Program-made: the position numbers and the translations under genes
Source of the DNA: Methanoregula sp.
GTDB taxonomy: Archaea; Halobacteriota; Methanomicrobia; Methanomicrobiales; Methanospirillaceae
Assembly (NCBI GenBank): GCA_023228295.1
Contig: JALOBP010000051.1
Location: forward strand, 1 to 22,989
Direction: 5' to 3'
DNA: 22,989 nucleotides
Notes under the pieces: generated by a model
Databases searched by the model: none
The model's input: only the letters and a program-made list of their open reading frames with translations
What the model was told of the DNA's origin: nothing
Part shown: positions 7,444-15,280 of the stretch, in pieces
How positions within the stretch are numbered: position 1 is the first letter of the stretch
Layout of the letters: every line of letters begins with the position of its first letter

Positions 7444-7791
7444 TTGTGCTTAATTAATAATCACGCAAAAAAACCTGGAAGTTCCGGAACCCCTGCCGAA
7501 TTCAATGCTGACGGCACCCCGGTAGTTCGCGTCCGTCTGCCCAAGAAAAAGTTAGGGGAACAGTTTGCCCAGGCAAAACTGATGATGGGCGCAAACCATA
7601 TCCGTGTCAGCTGTATCGATGGTGTTGAGCGGATGGGAAGGATCAAGGGCAAGATCAAGAAGCGGGCATGGATCCGCGAGGGCGATATCATTATCGTGGT
7701 TCCATGGAGCTTCCAGGATGAGAAGTGCGATATCATCTATCGCTACCTTCCGCCCCAGGCAGACTGGCTGCGTAAGAATAATTATCTCTGA
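7444..7791 (+). CDS. eif1A: Translation initiation factor aIF-1A
   Basis: The archaeal homologue of eIF1A/IF1 binds the small subunit A site and helps start-codon selection. The OB fold is clear: VRVRLPKKK, then ANHIRVSCIDGVERMGRIKG, KIKKRAWIREGDIIIVVPW and the C-terminal ADWLRKNNYL. No in-frame ATG lies near the expected N-terminus. The nearest ATG upstream is 7333, inside the pyrophosphatase gene, which would make an atypical 152-residue protein. In-frame alternatives are GTG 7366 (overlapping the previous TGA), TTG 7438, TTG 7444 and ATT 7453. GGAG at 7440-7443 is 9 nt before the ATT, which would give 112 residues starting (M)NNHAKKPG, the usual family length. I list TTG 7444 as a compromise. 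The product is certain; the start is not. Confidence 0.9.
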   Translation: MCLINNHAKKPGSSGTPAEFNADGTPVVRVRLPKKKLGEQFAQAKLMMGANHIRVSCIDGVERMGRIKGKIKKRAWIREGDIIIVVPWSFQDEKCDIIYRYLPPQADWLRKNNYL

Positions 7792-7908
7792 AAAATTCTT
7801 TGATAATTTCTTTTTTCACGATGCGGGATGATCAAAGGCCGTATCCGGCAGTATTCCCAATCATCAGCAGGATTGTCCGGCGGTTGCATATCCCGGTATT
7901 TATCTGGA

Positions 7909-8455
7909 ATGATTGTTATACCTGAAATCATGTGCATCGTGGAATTTATCTGGCCGGTCTCCTTCCCTTTGCTTGCAGCGGTCATTTCGATTATCCACAT
8001 CCGCTGAAAAACAGCAGGGCACTTTAGCGATGGGGACCTTCCTGATGTGGCAGTTTGCCATCGGGTTTGGCCTTACGTACCTGTACGCGGGTTCCTGCCA
8101 CCAGTTCCTTGCCGATAAAGTGGCAGAGTCTATCGGCTGGCCGACATGAAGCCCGATCCAGAGAGTGATAGGCATGTGGGACGCGGCAATGGGGATTTGC
8201 GGGCTCCTCTGCTTAAAATTCCGCGAGGATTTCTGAATGGTCATTGCCATTGCCATCGCCATCGGCTCCGGGCTCTTTGCCTTCTTTGCCGATCTTGGCC
8301 ATATCTGGGATCTGGTCATGTACGGCGATACGTCACTCAACAATGCCGGCGCCGTGATATATATCAACTTGCTCTATCCAATCCTCCTTGCGGCACTTTT
8401 TATCTGGTACCGGAAGAAACCGGCAGCTGAGAACACGGTTCCCACATGGGGATGA
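7909..8455 (+). pseudogene. Broken DUF6790-type membrane protein
   Basis: Joining three open stretches gives one protein. 7909-8004 encodes a first membrane helix (MIVIPEIMCIVEFIWPVSF...) ending at TGA 8005-8007. A +1 shift there continues as EKQQGTLAMGTFLMWQFAIG to ADKVAESIGWPT, stopping at TGA 8147-8149. In the same frame SPIQRVIGMWDAAMG to FREDF follows, stopping at TGA 8234-8236 where the family has Trp. The rest (MVIAIAIAIGSG to YRKKP) runs to 8455. The segments ADKVAESIGWP, NAGAVIY and the four-helix spacing match DUF6790 membrane proteins. One frameshift and two in-frame TGA codons mean it is not expressed as a full protein. I infer recent decay because the segments are still easily recognised. 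Confidence 0.75.
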
Positions 8456-8509
8456 CGAAGATGGCAGGAGTCGCGAAACGGGTAAAAAAACCACACTGTG
8501 GCGGTACAA

Positions 8510-9118
8510 ATGACTGAAGATTTCCAGGTAATCCGGGACTATGTTGGAAAAATGCTTGCCAGGGCAGGTTCGCATGGCATGGACCATACGGAGCGGGTAT
8601 TTTCCCTGTGCCGGATGATAGGTATTCGCGAACATGCGGATATGCGGGTCCTGCTCCCCGCAGCCCTCCTGCATGACATTGCCCGCCCGCTCGAGAAGGA
8701 GCATGGACTGCCGCACGAAGCGGAAGGGGCACGGATGGCTGAATGTTACCTTGCCTCTATCGGATACGACCGCATGCTCATAACGGAGATTGCTGCTGCG
8801 ATCCGCACCCACCGGTTCACCTCGGTTGAGTGTCCGGTATCGCTGGAGGCAAAGATTCTCTCCGATGCCGACAAGCTCGATGCTATGGGAGCGCTTGGCA
8901 TTGCCCGGACTTTCATGAGGGCTGGAGAACACGGCAGCGGAATTGAAGATGCGGTCAGCCATTTCCATGAAAAACTGCTCCGGCTTAATGATTGCATGTA
9001 TACCGGCACGGCCCGGGCAATTGCATCAGAGCGACATGCATTCCTGCACAGATTCCTGGACAACCTTGAACAGGAACGAACGATATGGCATGATGGGCCC
9101 ATATCCCGCACACGATGA
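8510..9118 (+). CDS. HD-domain metal-dependent phosphohydrolase
   Basis: A 202-residue soluble protein of the YedJ-like HD group. HD residues are H26 (GMDHTERV), H55 and D56 (ALLHDIARP), H65/H69 (EHGLPHEAEGA), H101 (IRTHRF) and D119/D121 (LSDADKLDAMGALG). These fit a metal-binding phosphohydrolase acting on a nucleotide or other phosphate ester; the substrate is unknown. I prefer ATG 8510 to the GTG four codons upstream. Neither has a clear ribosome site. It begins 54 bp after the DUF6790 pseudogene and is the only clearly intact gene between 7.9 and 10.0 kb. Confidence 0.88.
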   Translation: MTEDFQVIRDYVGKMLARAGSHGMDHTERVFSLCRMIGIREHADMRVLLPAALLHDIARPLEKEHGLPHEAEGARMAECYLASIGYDRMLITEIAAAIRTHRFTSVECPVSLEAKILSDADKLDAMGALGIARTFMRAGEHGSGIEDAVSHFHEKLLRLNDCMYTGTARAIASERHAFLHRFLDNLEQERTIWHDGPISRTR

Positions 9119-9189
9119 ACCGTAGATTCCGGTGCAGGTCCGGGCATCAGCCATGCGCAGCCGGAGTCCGGAAGATCACGTTCTGGTAA

Positions 9190-9411
9190 ACCTGTACTTC
9201 CCCTCGGAACAAGGATTTCGAACCGTGCCCCCTGACCGGTTTCGCGGATGCTGATGCCGGTGATTTCGAGAATCTTCCGGGCAAGGTGGAGGCCGAAATT
9301 CTGGTAATTGGCAGCAAAGTCAAGGGAATCGGAGATACTATGGACAAAGGCACTCTGCCTGTCCAGTTCCTGCTGCAGGATCACTTTCTGGATCTTTTCC
9401 CGTTTTCATCG
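9190..9411 (-). pseudogene. Remnant of a sensor histidine kinase
   Basis: The minus strand reads KREKIQKVILQQELDRQSAF, then a stretch like the dimerisation helices of Methanoregula-type kinases (SISDSLDFAANYQNFG). It runs directly into the C-terminal end of an HATPase domain (LHLARKILEITGISIRETG, then GARFEILVPRG). The normal N-box, D-box and first G-box region, about 100 residues, is missing between them, and no start or sensor domain is present. After FEILVPRG the frame runs on into antisense of the HD gene. This is an internally deleted remnant, not a working kinase. Confidence 0.55.
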
Positions 9412-9449
9412 ATGCCCGTATCTCCTGGTTTATCGGGAGAAGCCTGAAT

Positions 9450-9863
9450 ATGTACCTGACCTTTGATGACCCGGGGATCTCCCCGGTATGGGACGCCATG
9501 AATAGTTATGGGCAGGTAAATTATGCAGGATCTGTTGTCGCGGATGAATACTTGAAAAAGCCGGGCGCCCTCAACAGGACAACCGTGATCAACCCGATGG
9601 GCTGTATCGGCATATGCTCGTGGATGAAGAACACCACGGATCTCATGCACACGATATGCTATTGTTGCGATACGTTACTGGCAGGGGGTGGTTTCTCACC
9701 TTTGACACTTGCCCAAATCCTGTTCCAACGGACAGGGTACAGGGATCCGGTATTTTATATCAGGATTGACAGGGAAAATCCGGTGATACCGATGCATATC
9801 AGCGCAACACACGAACGGAACCACCACGACTCCCATATCGGGCGACCATCAGCAAAATCATAG
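9450..9863 (+). CDS. Unrecognised ORF, possibly a gene fragment
   Basis: A 137-codon ORF starting MYLTFDDPGISPVWDAMNSY with codon use like neighbouring genes. It has five Cys (GCIGICSWMK, TICYCCDTLL), no clear membrane helix and no family I recognise. The frame stays open upstream of the ATG, so it could be the 3' part of a damaged gene. It abuts the kinase remnant, in a stretch dominated by decayed genes. The Cys-rich middle and glycine-rich LLAGGGFSPL could suggest a sensor fragment, but I cannot support any function. Confidence 0.35.
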   Translation: MYLTFDDPGISPVWDAMNSYGQVNYAGSVVADEYLKKPGALNRTTVINPMGCIGICSWMKNTTDLMHTICYCCDTLLAGGGFSPLTLAQILFQRTGYRDPVFYIRIDRENPVIPMHISATHERNHHDSHIGRPSAKS

Positions 9864-10022
9864 GATAGTAAATCGGAATCATTTTGTTGCAGGAACCGTT
9901 GAAGCAGGGTGCGGGTCATTGAACAATCCTGTGTCCTGCGGATATTATTGCATGAAAAAGGTTCCAGCTGCAGGTTTCACCATGATTATTTCCCGCCAGA
10001 TTGGAACAGGCAACCGGATATA

Positions 10023-10322
10023 TCAGCACAGTCCCCGTGCCTCATCGATAAGTTCAATCGTATAGTGGTGGGGATAATCGCATTTATGGAATGGAGCAGT
10101 CCCCATAATATAGAATCCGAAACGGGATTCACGGATATGATTGGTATACAGGAAATTCAGCATGGCGCTGATTGACTGCGAGGACTTTCGTGACAGGTTA
10201 TGGAACAGGGCAATCTCCCGCGAGGTTACTACGGCCCTGTTCATCTTACGGGAGAGCATATAGGTACAGATCAGGTGGGCACACTCGTATCTCCTTGTAG
10301 AATCGGTTCGATTACGCCTCAT
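10023..10322 (-). CDS. Small putative HTH protein
   Basis: A 99-residue protein. The N-terminus is basic (MRRNRTDSTRRYE), followed by a helical section (CAHLICTYMLSRKM), a likely helix-turn-helix (VTSREIALFHNLSRKSSQSISAMLNFLY) and a strand-rich C-terminus (SRFGFYIMG to HHYTIELIDEARG). This fits a small winged-helix regulator; the family is uncertain. The ATG at 10322 follows a TATA-like AAATATACA about 20 nt upstream on the minus strand, so the mRNA may be leaderless. No partner gene lies beside it. Confidence 0.5.
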   Translation of the reverse strand: MRRNRTDSTRRYECAHLICTYMLSRKMNRAVVTSREIALFHNLSRKSSQSISAMLNFLYTNHIRESRFGFYIMGTAPFHKCDYPHHYTIELIDEARGLC

Positions 10323-10618
10323 TTTTAGCCCACGGTTGTATATTTCTCATGCCATATTGGCTCTTCTGGGGAAATAGCTGTGTATTGGGAGAATCTCTTG
10401 TTAAAAAAACCATGTATGTCATGAAATGAGGATAAGGCCCATACCTCTTGCCGGCCCTGATATCCGGGTTAAAATTTGTTCTGTAGAAACCGGTTTTCTT
10501 GAAATGACATCTCCCCCTTACGCTATTAATTCTTCATTGGGGAACTGGGCGCATTACGATGCGGCGAGATCGGTTTACAGGTAATCTGGCGTCATCCCAA
10601 AGGGTGATATCCCGGCGG
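10323..10618. other. Gene-poor stretch
   Basis: No convincing gene on either strand. A 52-codon plus-strand ORF (10426-10584, starting MRIRPIPLAGPDIRVKI) has no ribosome site or TATA and no family resemblance; I do not call it. The base composition is lower in GC than the flanking core genes. Confidence 0.4.
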
Positions 10619-10822
10619 TTATTCAACCTTTTCATGATCCATTAAACCCATGGTGATTCGGACCCTGTTATGGGGAAATCCGGGATTATACGTGCAGATA
10701 ATATTGGTGATGGCAACCTGCGGATTATCCTGGCCGGTTATCCCTGCCTTTTTGAGTTCATGCAAAATAATTTGTAATGCAACGGGATTATCTTCGGATT
10801 CGTGATGATACGTAAGAACGAT
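10619..10822 (-). pseudogene. 67-codon protein-like ORF without a standard start
   Basis: Between TAA 10823-10825 and TAA 10619-10621 the minus strand encodes 67 residues that read like a real small protein (IVLTYHHESEDNPVALQIIL, then HELKKAGITGQDNP, ending RVRITMGLMDHEKVE). Two similar words, EDNPVALQII and QDNPQVAITN, hint at an internal repeat. The first codon is ATC, and the only standard start is TTG at 10765 (48 residues). Either the start codon has decayed (ATG to ATC) or the 5' part is lost. I do not recognise the family. Confidence 0.35.
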
Positions 10823-10825
10823 TTA

Positions 10826-11100
10826 GCCGGATGGAAAAAAGTGCAGCTGATTTCGGGTCCTGCATAAAGTATATTGCACCAGGGAATTTTTTGTGGGTAG
10901 TTACCGTTAGTGAGATTGTCTCCAAAAAGTTCCGGATCAGCATTTTCAGCAATCGATCCCGCAGAAACAATGATTTCTATTTTTTAATGAGCGGGTCTCA
11001 TTATTTTTCATGTTATAATCTGGACGAAATTCCCCCTATCGTAGTCACTCCACGGGAGATGGGGTATTTTTGTCAGGTTAATTAGTGAGATTTTATTATC
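10826..11100. other. AT-rich stretch with weak ORFs on both strands
   Basis: A plus-strand ORF (10831-11085, 84 codons, starting MEKSAADFGSCIKYI) and an overlapping minus-strand ORF (10788-10970) are both open. Neither has a ribosome site, a recognisable domain or a codon pattern like the neighbours. I see no reliable gene here. Confidence 0.3.
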
Positions 11101-11109
11101 AAAGATATT

Positions 11110-11118
11110 AAAAAAAAG
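11110..11118 (-). terminator. T-run terminator of the thermosome gene
   Basis: Eight A residues on the plus strand (11110-11117) read as T8 on the minus strand, 17 nt after the thermosome stop codon and followed by AT-rich sequence. This fits intrinsic archaeal termination, which needs an oligo-T stretch. Confidence 0.6.
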
Positions 11119-11133
11119 AAAGGTCTGTTCCCC

Positions 11134-12756
11134 TCAGTACCCACCCATGCCCCCGGGAGGCATGCCGCCGGCTGGCCCGGCTGACTTGGCTGATGCAATG
11201 ATATCGTCGATGCGGATGATCATGATTGCCACTTCTGCAGCACTGGAGATGGCCTGGGTCTTGACCCGCAGGGGCTCGACTACCCCGGCCTTGAGCATGT
11301 CAGAGGGCTTTCCGGTATCTACATTAATCCCGTAGTTTTTCTTCCCGGCCCCGTGTGCTTCCCGGAGGGCTACGAGCATATCGATGGGATCAAGACCGGC
11401 GTTCTCGGCAAGGGTACGGGGGATGACCTCAAGTGCACCGGCAAATGCTTCAATAGCAAGCTGTGCACGGCCACCGATTGTTGCAGCGTAATCGCGGAGA
11501 TGGAGCGAGAGTTCGATCTCGGGTGCACCGCCACCGGGAACAATCTTCTTGCCGGATACAACAACGCTCACGACCATGAGGGCGTCGTGGACTGCACGTT
11601 CGAGTTCATCGACAACGTGCTCGGTACCGCCGCGGATAATGATGGAAACTGCCTTTGGATTTTTGCATTTCGAGACATAGATCATCTCGTCGTTTGCAAT
11701 GGTCTTCTCCTCTACAAGACCGGCCGTTCCGAGGTCTTTTGAACCGATCTCATCAACATTATTCACAACCGAACCACCGGTTGCCCGGGCAAGGTTCTCG
11801 ATATCGCTCTTCTTGACCCGTCGGACGGCGAGGATGCCGGCCTTTGCCAGGTAGTGCTGTGCAACATCGTCGATGCCTTTTGCACAGAAGAGGACATTGG
11901 CCTTGCTGGCAACGACCTTGTCCACCATCGTCTGGACCATCTGCTGTTCCCCGTCAAGGAATGCCTGTGCCTGCCCGGGGGTGGAGATATTGATCTTGGC
12001 ATTTACTTCAGTTTTCTTATATTCGAGAGGGGCATTGAGGAGCAGGATCTTTGCATTCCTGACAGACTGTGGCATGTTAGGGTGCGCACGTTCCTTGGCG
12101 ATGGCCATGCCTTCAACAAGGTTCGAGTCATTTGCTGAGCCGCCGACTTTCTTCTCCACATTTATATGGGCAAGATCGGCATTACCCTCATCATCGGTAA
12201 CAAAAGTGATTGCCTTTACAATGATGTCACAGAGCAGGTCTTTTGACACTTCCGAGTTCTTCCCGGTTAGTGCCGTCTCTGCGATCTTTTTGAGCATCGT
12301 GGTATCGTTTCGCTTGACCGTGACTGCATAGGAATCGAGCATCTGAAGTCCCTTTGTTGCGGCCATGCGGTAACCCTCCGCGATAACTGTAGGATGGAGG
12401 CCCTGTGCTATGAGGCTTTCCATGCACTTGATGAGCTCACCGCCAATGACAACTGCGGTGGTGGTGCCGTCACCGACTTCGGCGTCCTGGGTTTTTGCGA
12501 TCTCGACCATCATCTTGGCAGCCGGGTGTTCAATATCCATCTCTTTTAAGATGGTGACGCCGTCATTGGTGATCGTGATATCGCCGATCCCGTCGATAAG
12601 CATCTTGTCCATGCCCTTGGGGCCGAGTGTTGATCTGACCGCGGCCGCCACGGCCTTTGCGGCAGCAAAATTGCTGTTCTGGGCTTCCTGCCCCCGGTTC
12701 TCGGTTGTTCCTTCCTTGAGGATAATTATGGGTTGTCCCCCGAGTTGTTGTGCCAT
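11134..12756 (-). CDS. ths: Thermosome subunit (group II chaperonin)
   Basis: An ATP-driven folding chamber subunit of the cytosol. The family signature begins MAQQLGGQPIIILKEGT and continues with SSTLGPKGMDKML-like RSTLGPKGMDKML, the nucleotide-site loop VGDGTTTAVV, the apical domain (about 210-365) and GGGAPEIELSLHLRDYA. The C-terminal tail is GGMPPGGMGGY, the Gly-Met-rich end that projects into the cavity. I start at ATG 12756 (540 residues), because family members begin MAQQ and AGGA lies 8 nt before it; the ATG at 12771 adds only MRKHT across the ribosome site. It is monocistronic: its own TATA is at 12803-12812, a palindrome lies upstream and a T-run downstream. Other subunits, if any, lie outside the window. 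Confidence 0.96.
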   Translation of the reverse strand: MAQQLGGQPIIILKEGTTENRGQEAQNSNFAAAKAVAAAVRSTLGPKGMDKMLIDGIGDITITNDGVTILKEMDIEHPAAKMMVEIAKTQDAEVGDGTTTAVVIGGELIKCMESLIAQGLHPTVIAEGYRMAATKGLQMLDSYAVTVKRNDTTMLKKIAETALTGKNSEVSKDLLCDIIVKAITFVTDDEGNADLAHINVEKKVGGSANDSNLVEGMAIAKERAHPNMPQSVRNAKILLLNAPLEYKKTEVNAKINISTPGQAQAFLDGEQQMVQTMVDKVVASKANVLFCAKGIDDVAQHYLAKAGILAVRRVKKSDIENLARATGGSVVNNVDEIGSKDLGTAGLVEEKTIANDEMIYVSKCKNPKAVSIIIRGGTEHVVDELERAVHDALMVVSVVVSGKKIVPGGGAPEIELSLHLRDYAATIGGRAQLAIEAFAGALEVIPRTLAENAGLDPIDMLVALREAHGAGKKNYGINVDTGKPSDMLKAGVVEPLRVKTQAISSAAEVAIMIIRIDDIIASAKSAGPAGGMPPGGMGGY

Positions 12757-12802
12757 GGTATGTTTCCTCATATGTTCGTTATTGGCTGGTCCACAGGCCG
12801 CC

Positions 12803-12812
12803 GGTATAATCG
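12803..12812 (-). promoter_or_regulatory. TATA box of the thermosome gene
   Basis: On the minus strand CGATTATACC, centred near 12807, predicts transcription start near 12780 and a leader of about 24 nt that contains the AGGA ribosome site before ATG 12756. Confidence 0.5.
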
Positions 12813-12823
12813 TGTATGACAGG

Positions 12824-12839
12824 TTTCGCGAGCGCGAAA
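12824..12839. promoter_or_regulatory. Palindromic operator candidate upstream of the thermosome TATA box
   Basis: TTTCGCG-AG-CGCGAAA is a perfect 7-bp inverted repeat with a 2-bp spacer. Its centre is about 24 bp upstream of the TATA centre, the place where archaeal activators or heat-shock regulators bind next to the BRE. It differs from the sites I know for Phr and HSR1. Confidence 0.5.
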
Positions 12840-13159
12840 GCGGGCAACCGGTGTGTCCCCGTTAAGGATCCTGTCATCATCGTTACGGGATGAGATGGCC
12901 GGCACGAGTACCGTTGCCGGTAACCTGAAATAATCATCCCGTATTTAAGGCGGCTGGTTGCAGACCTTGTTACCAGACGATAAGAATGGTGGATCTCCAT
13001 CGGTTTTATGTGTATTCCTTCCTGCCGGTTTTTTTGTTTGTGGGACCCGGGATGGTGTAGGGATCTGCACGTCTTTTTTTGGAGGTAAGCGGGAAGCGAC
13101 CCGACCATGAGAAATAAAAAGGCCGGAGGCCGAATATTGTGAAACAGTAGACAATTCCC
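12840..13159. other. Divergent spacer between thermosome and acetyltransferase genes
   Basis: No gene. It contains two T-runs (about 13026-13032 and 13073-13079) and a short GGCC-GGA-GGCC hairpin just upstream of the acetyltransferase gene. A TATA-like GAAATAAAAA lies near 13109-13118 for the plus strand. Open frames on the minus strand here are antisense extensions of the acetyltransferase region and show no domain. Confidence 0.4.
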
Positions 13160-13717
13160 ATGACATCTGCATTCCCGATATCCACCGGGCGGCTGGAACT
13201 TGTTCCAGCAACGCTCGCTATCCTGAAGAGTGATCTTTCCCACAATCACGCGGAACTCGGGCAGCACATCAATGCCGCGATCCCTGCTGCATGGCCGCCC
13301 CCGCTCCTTGACCGGGAGGCACTTTCCTGTTTTGTCACGCTGATGGAGGATGGATCGGACCCGCACTTCTGCACGTGGTACTGGATCCGTTCCGGGTCGG
13401 GCCGGGCAGATCGTATGCTCATCGGCAGCGGGGGGACCGGTTCCTGTGGTGAATCTGCTGATGCTGTGATGATCGGGTATTCGGTGCTTGATGAATTCCA
13501 GGGCCAGGGATATGCAACAGAGGCGATCCATAGCCTCATCCAGGTGATATTTGCGAATCCGGGGATACAGCGGATCATTGCCACAACCTACCCGGACCTC
13601 AAAGCCTCGATCCGGGTGCTGGAAAAAACCGGGTTTGTCCTGGCCGGCCCGGGCAGTGGAGGCGACGGGATGGAAGAAGGGACGGTCATGTATGTCCGGA
13701 AACGAGACATGCAATAG
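13160..13717 (+). CDS. GNAT-family N-acetyltransferase (RimJ/RimL-like)
   Basis: A 185-residue acetyl-CoA-dependent acetyltransferase. The N-terminus ISTGRLELVPAT is typical of the RimJ/RimL branch. The acetyl-CoA-binding motif A is IGYSVLDEFQGQGYATEAI (Q/R-x-x-G-x-G/A), and the C-terminal motif is TTYPDLKASIRVLEKTGF. A Gly/Ser-rich loop (SGSGRADRMLIGSGGTGS) precedes strand 4. The substrate is unknown: ribosomal protein N-terminus, amino acid or small molecule. It precedes the MFS exporter by 69 bp on the same strand, so both may act in resistance to a toxic compound; this is contextual inference. Confidence 0.88.
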   Translation: MTSAFPISTGRLELVPATLAILKSDLSHNHAELGQHINAAIPAAWPPPLLDREALSCFVTLMEDGSDPHFCTWYWIRSGSGRADRMLIGSGGTGSCGESADAVMIGYSVLDEFQGQGYATEAIHSLIQVIFANPGIQRIIATTYPDLKASIRVLEKTGFVLAGPGSGGDGMEEGTVMYVRKRDMQ

Positions 13718-13786
13718 ATCAGAAATCCCCCCTCCCGCCCCTCCCGATCACAACTCTCATCTGTTTCCAGAAAGCAATAATCCGGA

Positions 13787-15280
13787 ATGGAACCGAGCGG
13801 AAACGGCAAGGTAACCGGGAGCCTGACGCTCCTTATCATCTCCATATCGCTTGCCACATTCATGGCAGGCCTTGACGGCACGATTGTTAATATCGCCCTC
13901 CCGACCATCTCCGAGGCATTTGATGTCTCAACCACAACTGTCAGTTGGGTTGCAACTGCTTACCTGCTGGTGATGGCCGGCTGCGTACTGGTCTTTGGGA
14001 AGATATCAGATATCATTGGTTTCAAAAGGGTCTTCCTTGCCGGCTTTGGCATTTTCACCCTCGGCTCGCTTGCCTGCGGCGTCCTGCCGGAAATTTTTAA
14101 CTCGCTTGCCTGGCTCATCACGTCGCGGATATTCCAGGCAATCGGTGGCGCCATGATCACAGCGATCGCTCCGGCCATGATCACGGCCTATATTCCGATG
14201 GAACAGAAAGGCAGGGCAATGGGCATTGTCATGACGCTTGCAGCGCTCGGTGCCGCCCTTGGCCCGAGCATCGGAGGCGTCCTGACACAGTTCTTCTCCT
14301 GGCATGCGATCTTTTTCATCAATGTTCCGGTCGGTATAGTCGCGATCCTGCTAGGTGCAAAGGTCATCCCGAAAGATACAGCCGGAACGAAACTGGCCGG
14401 CTTTGATTCGACCGGCGCAGCCTTGATCTTTGTCGGGCTTGCCTCATTCCTGTTCGTAGTATCGGAAGGAGAGACCCTCGGGTGGACAGCCCCCGGTATC
14501 CTTGCCCTTGCCCTTGTCGCAGTCGTGACCCTTGGCTGGTTTGTCCGGCATGAACTTACCGCAGCAGATCCAATCCTCGACATCCGCCTCTTCCGGAACC
14601 GGAATTTTCTCTTAACAAACCTCCTCTTAAGCCTGGTCTTCTTCAGCTTTGCCGGGATCAACTACCTCCTGCCGTTTTACCTGAAGTACGTGCAGAGTTA
14701 TGATACGTCATCGGCCGGTCTCATCATGACATCCCTCTCCTTTGCCATGATGGCAGCGGGCATACTCTCCGGGATACTCTATAACCGGACAGGGCCCCGG
14801 GCGCTCTGCATATTGTCTGGCATCTTCCTGACCGGAGGGTACTATATGATGACCCGGTTACATACGGACACACATGCAGGTTTTATTGTCCTGAGCCTTG
14901 CGATCATCGGGTTCGGCCTTGGCCTGATGGTTTCTCCGGCCTCGAGTATGGTCATGAACTCAGTATCCCGGGCAAAACAGGGGATGGTCTCAAGTCTGAC
15001 CGGTCTTGAACGGTTTGCTCCGCTCACGCTGGGGATCGCATTTTTCAATCTCGTCTTTCTTCAGGGTATCCTCACGATAGCAACCCACCATGATGTGACA
15101 AAAAGTTCTCCGGCAGCTATGCAGATCAAGGTGCTATCGGCCGGTTTCGACTTTGCGTTTTTCATCTCGTTCGTGCTCGGGATCGTGATCATCCTTATCG
15201 CGATACTGGCACGGCAGGAGATCCACCCGGACAATCTCAACAACAGCGAACCTGCCGGGCCAGATGCCGGGTTTATCTGA
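13787..15280 (+). CDS. MFS drug/proton antiporter, DHA2 (EmrB/QacA-like) family
   Basis: A 497-residue membrane exporter with about 14 hydrophobic helices, the size of the 14-TMS DHA2 subfamily. Family motifs are visible: D1 in helix 1 (LDGTIVNIALPTI), motif A in loop 2-3 (GKISDIIGFKRVFLAG), and motif C-like Gly-rich helix 5 (LAALGAALGPSIGGVL). It should export drugs or metabolites by proton exchange; the substrate cannot be read from sequence. The ATG at 13787 follows CCGGA with no strong ribosome site. It may be cotranscribed with the acetyltransferase. Confidence 0.9.
   Translation: MEPSGNGKVTGSLTLLIISISLATFMAGLDGTIVNIALPTISEAFDVSTTTVSWVATAYLLVMAGCVLVFGKISDIIGFKRVFLAGFGIFTLGSLACGVLPEIFNSLAWLITSRIFQAIGGAMITAIAPAMITAYIPMEQKGRAMGIVMTLAALGAALGPSIGGVLTQFFSWHAIFFINVPVGIVAILLGAKVIPKDTAGTKLAGFDSTGAALIFVGLASFLFVVSEGETLGWTAPGILALALVAVVTLGWFVRHELTAADPILDIRLFRNRNFLLTNLLLSLVFFSFAGINYLLPFYLKYVQSYDTSSAGLIMTSLSFAMMAAGILSGILYNRTGPRALCILSGIFLTGGYYMMTRLHTDTHAGFIVLSLAIIGFGLGLMVSPASSMVMNSVSRAKQGMVSSLTGLERFAPLTLGIAFFNLVFLQGILTIATHHDVTKSSPAAMQIKVLSAGFDFAFFISFVLGIVIILIAILARQEIHPDNLNNSEPAGPDAGFI

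Noticed and set aside
8005..8236. UGA recoding (selenocysteine or Trp) in the DUF6790 gene
   Set aside because: Intact genes in the window use TGA as a normal stop, one of the three needs a frameshift as well, and no SECIS-like structure is evident.
9205..9230. Minus-strand GGTTCGAAATCC resembling a tRNA T-loop
   Set aside because: It encodes RFEIL of the histidine kinase remnant and the surrounding bases do not pair as a tRNA.
12779..13714. 311-codon minus-strand ORF opposite the acetyltransferase
   Set aside because: Low-complexity composition, antisense to a clear GNAT gene and extending into a promoter region; no domain is visible.
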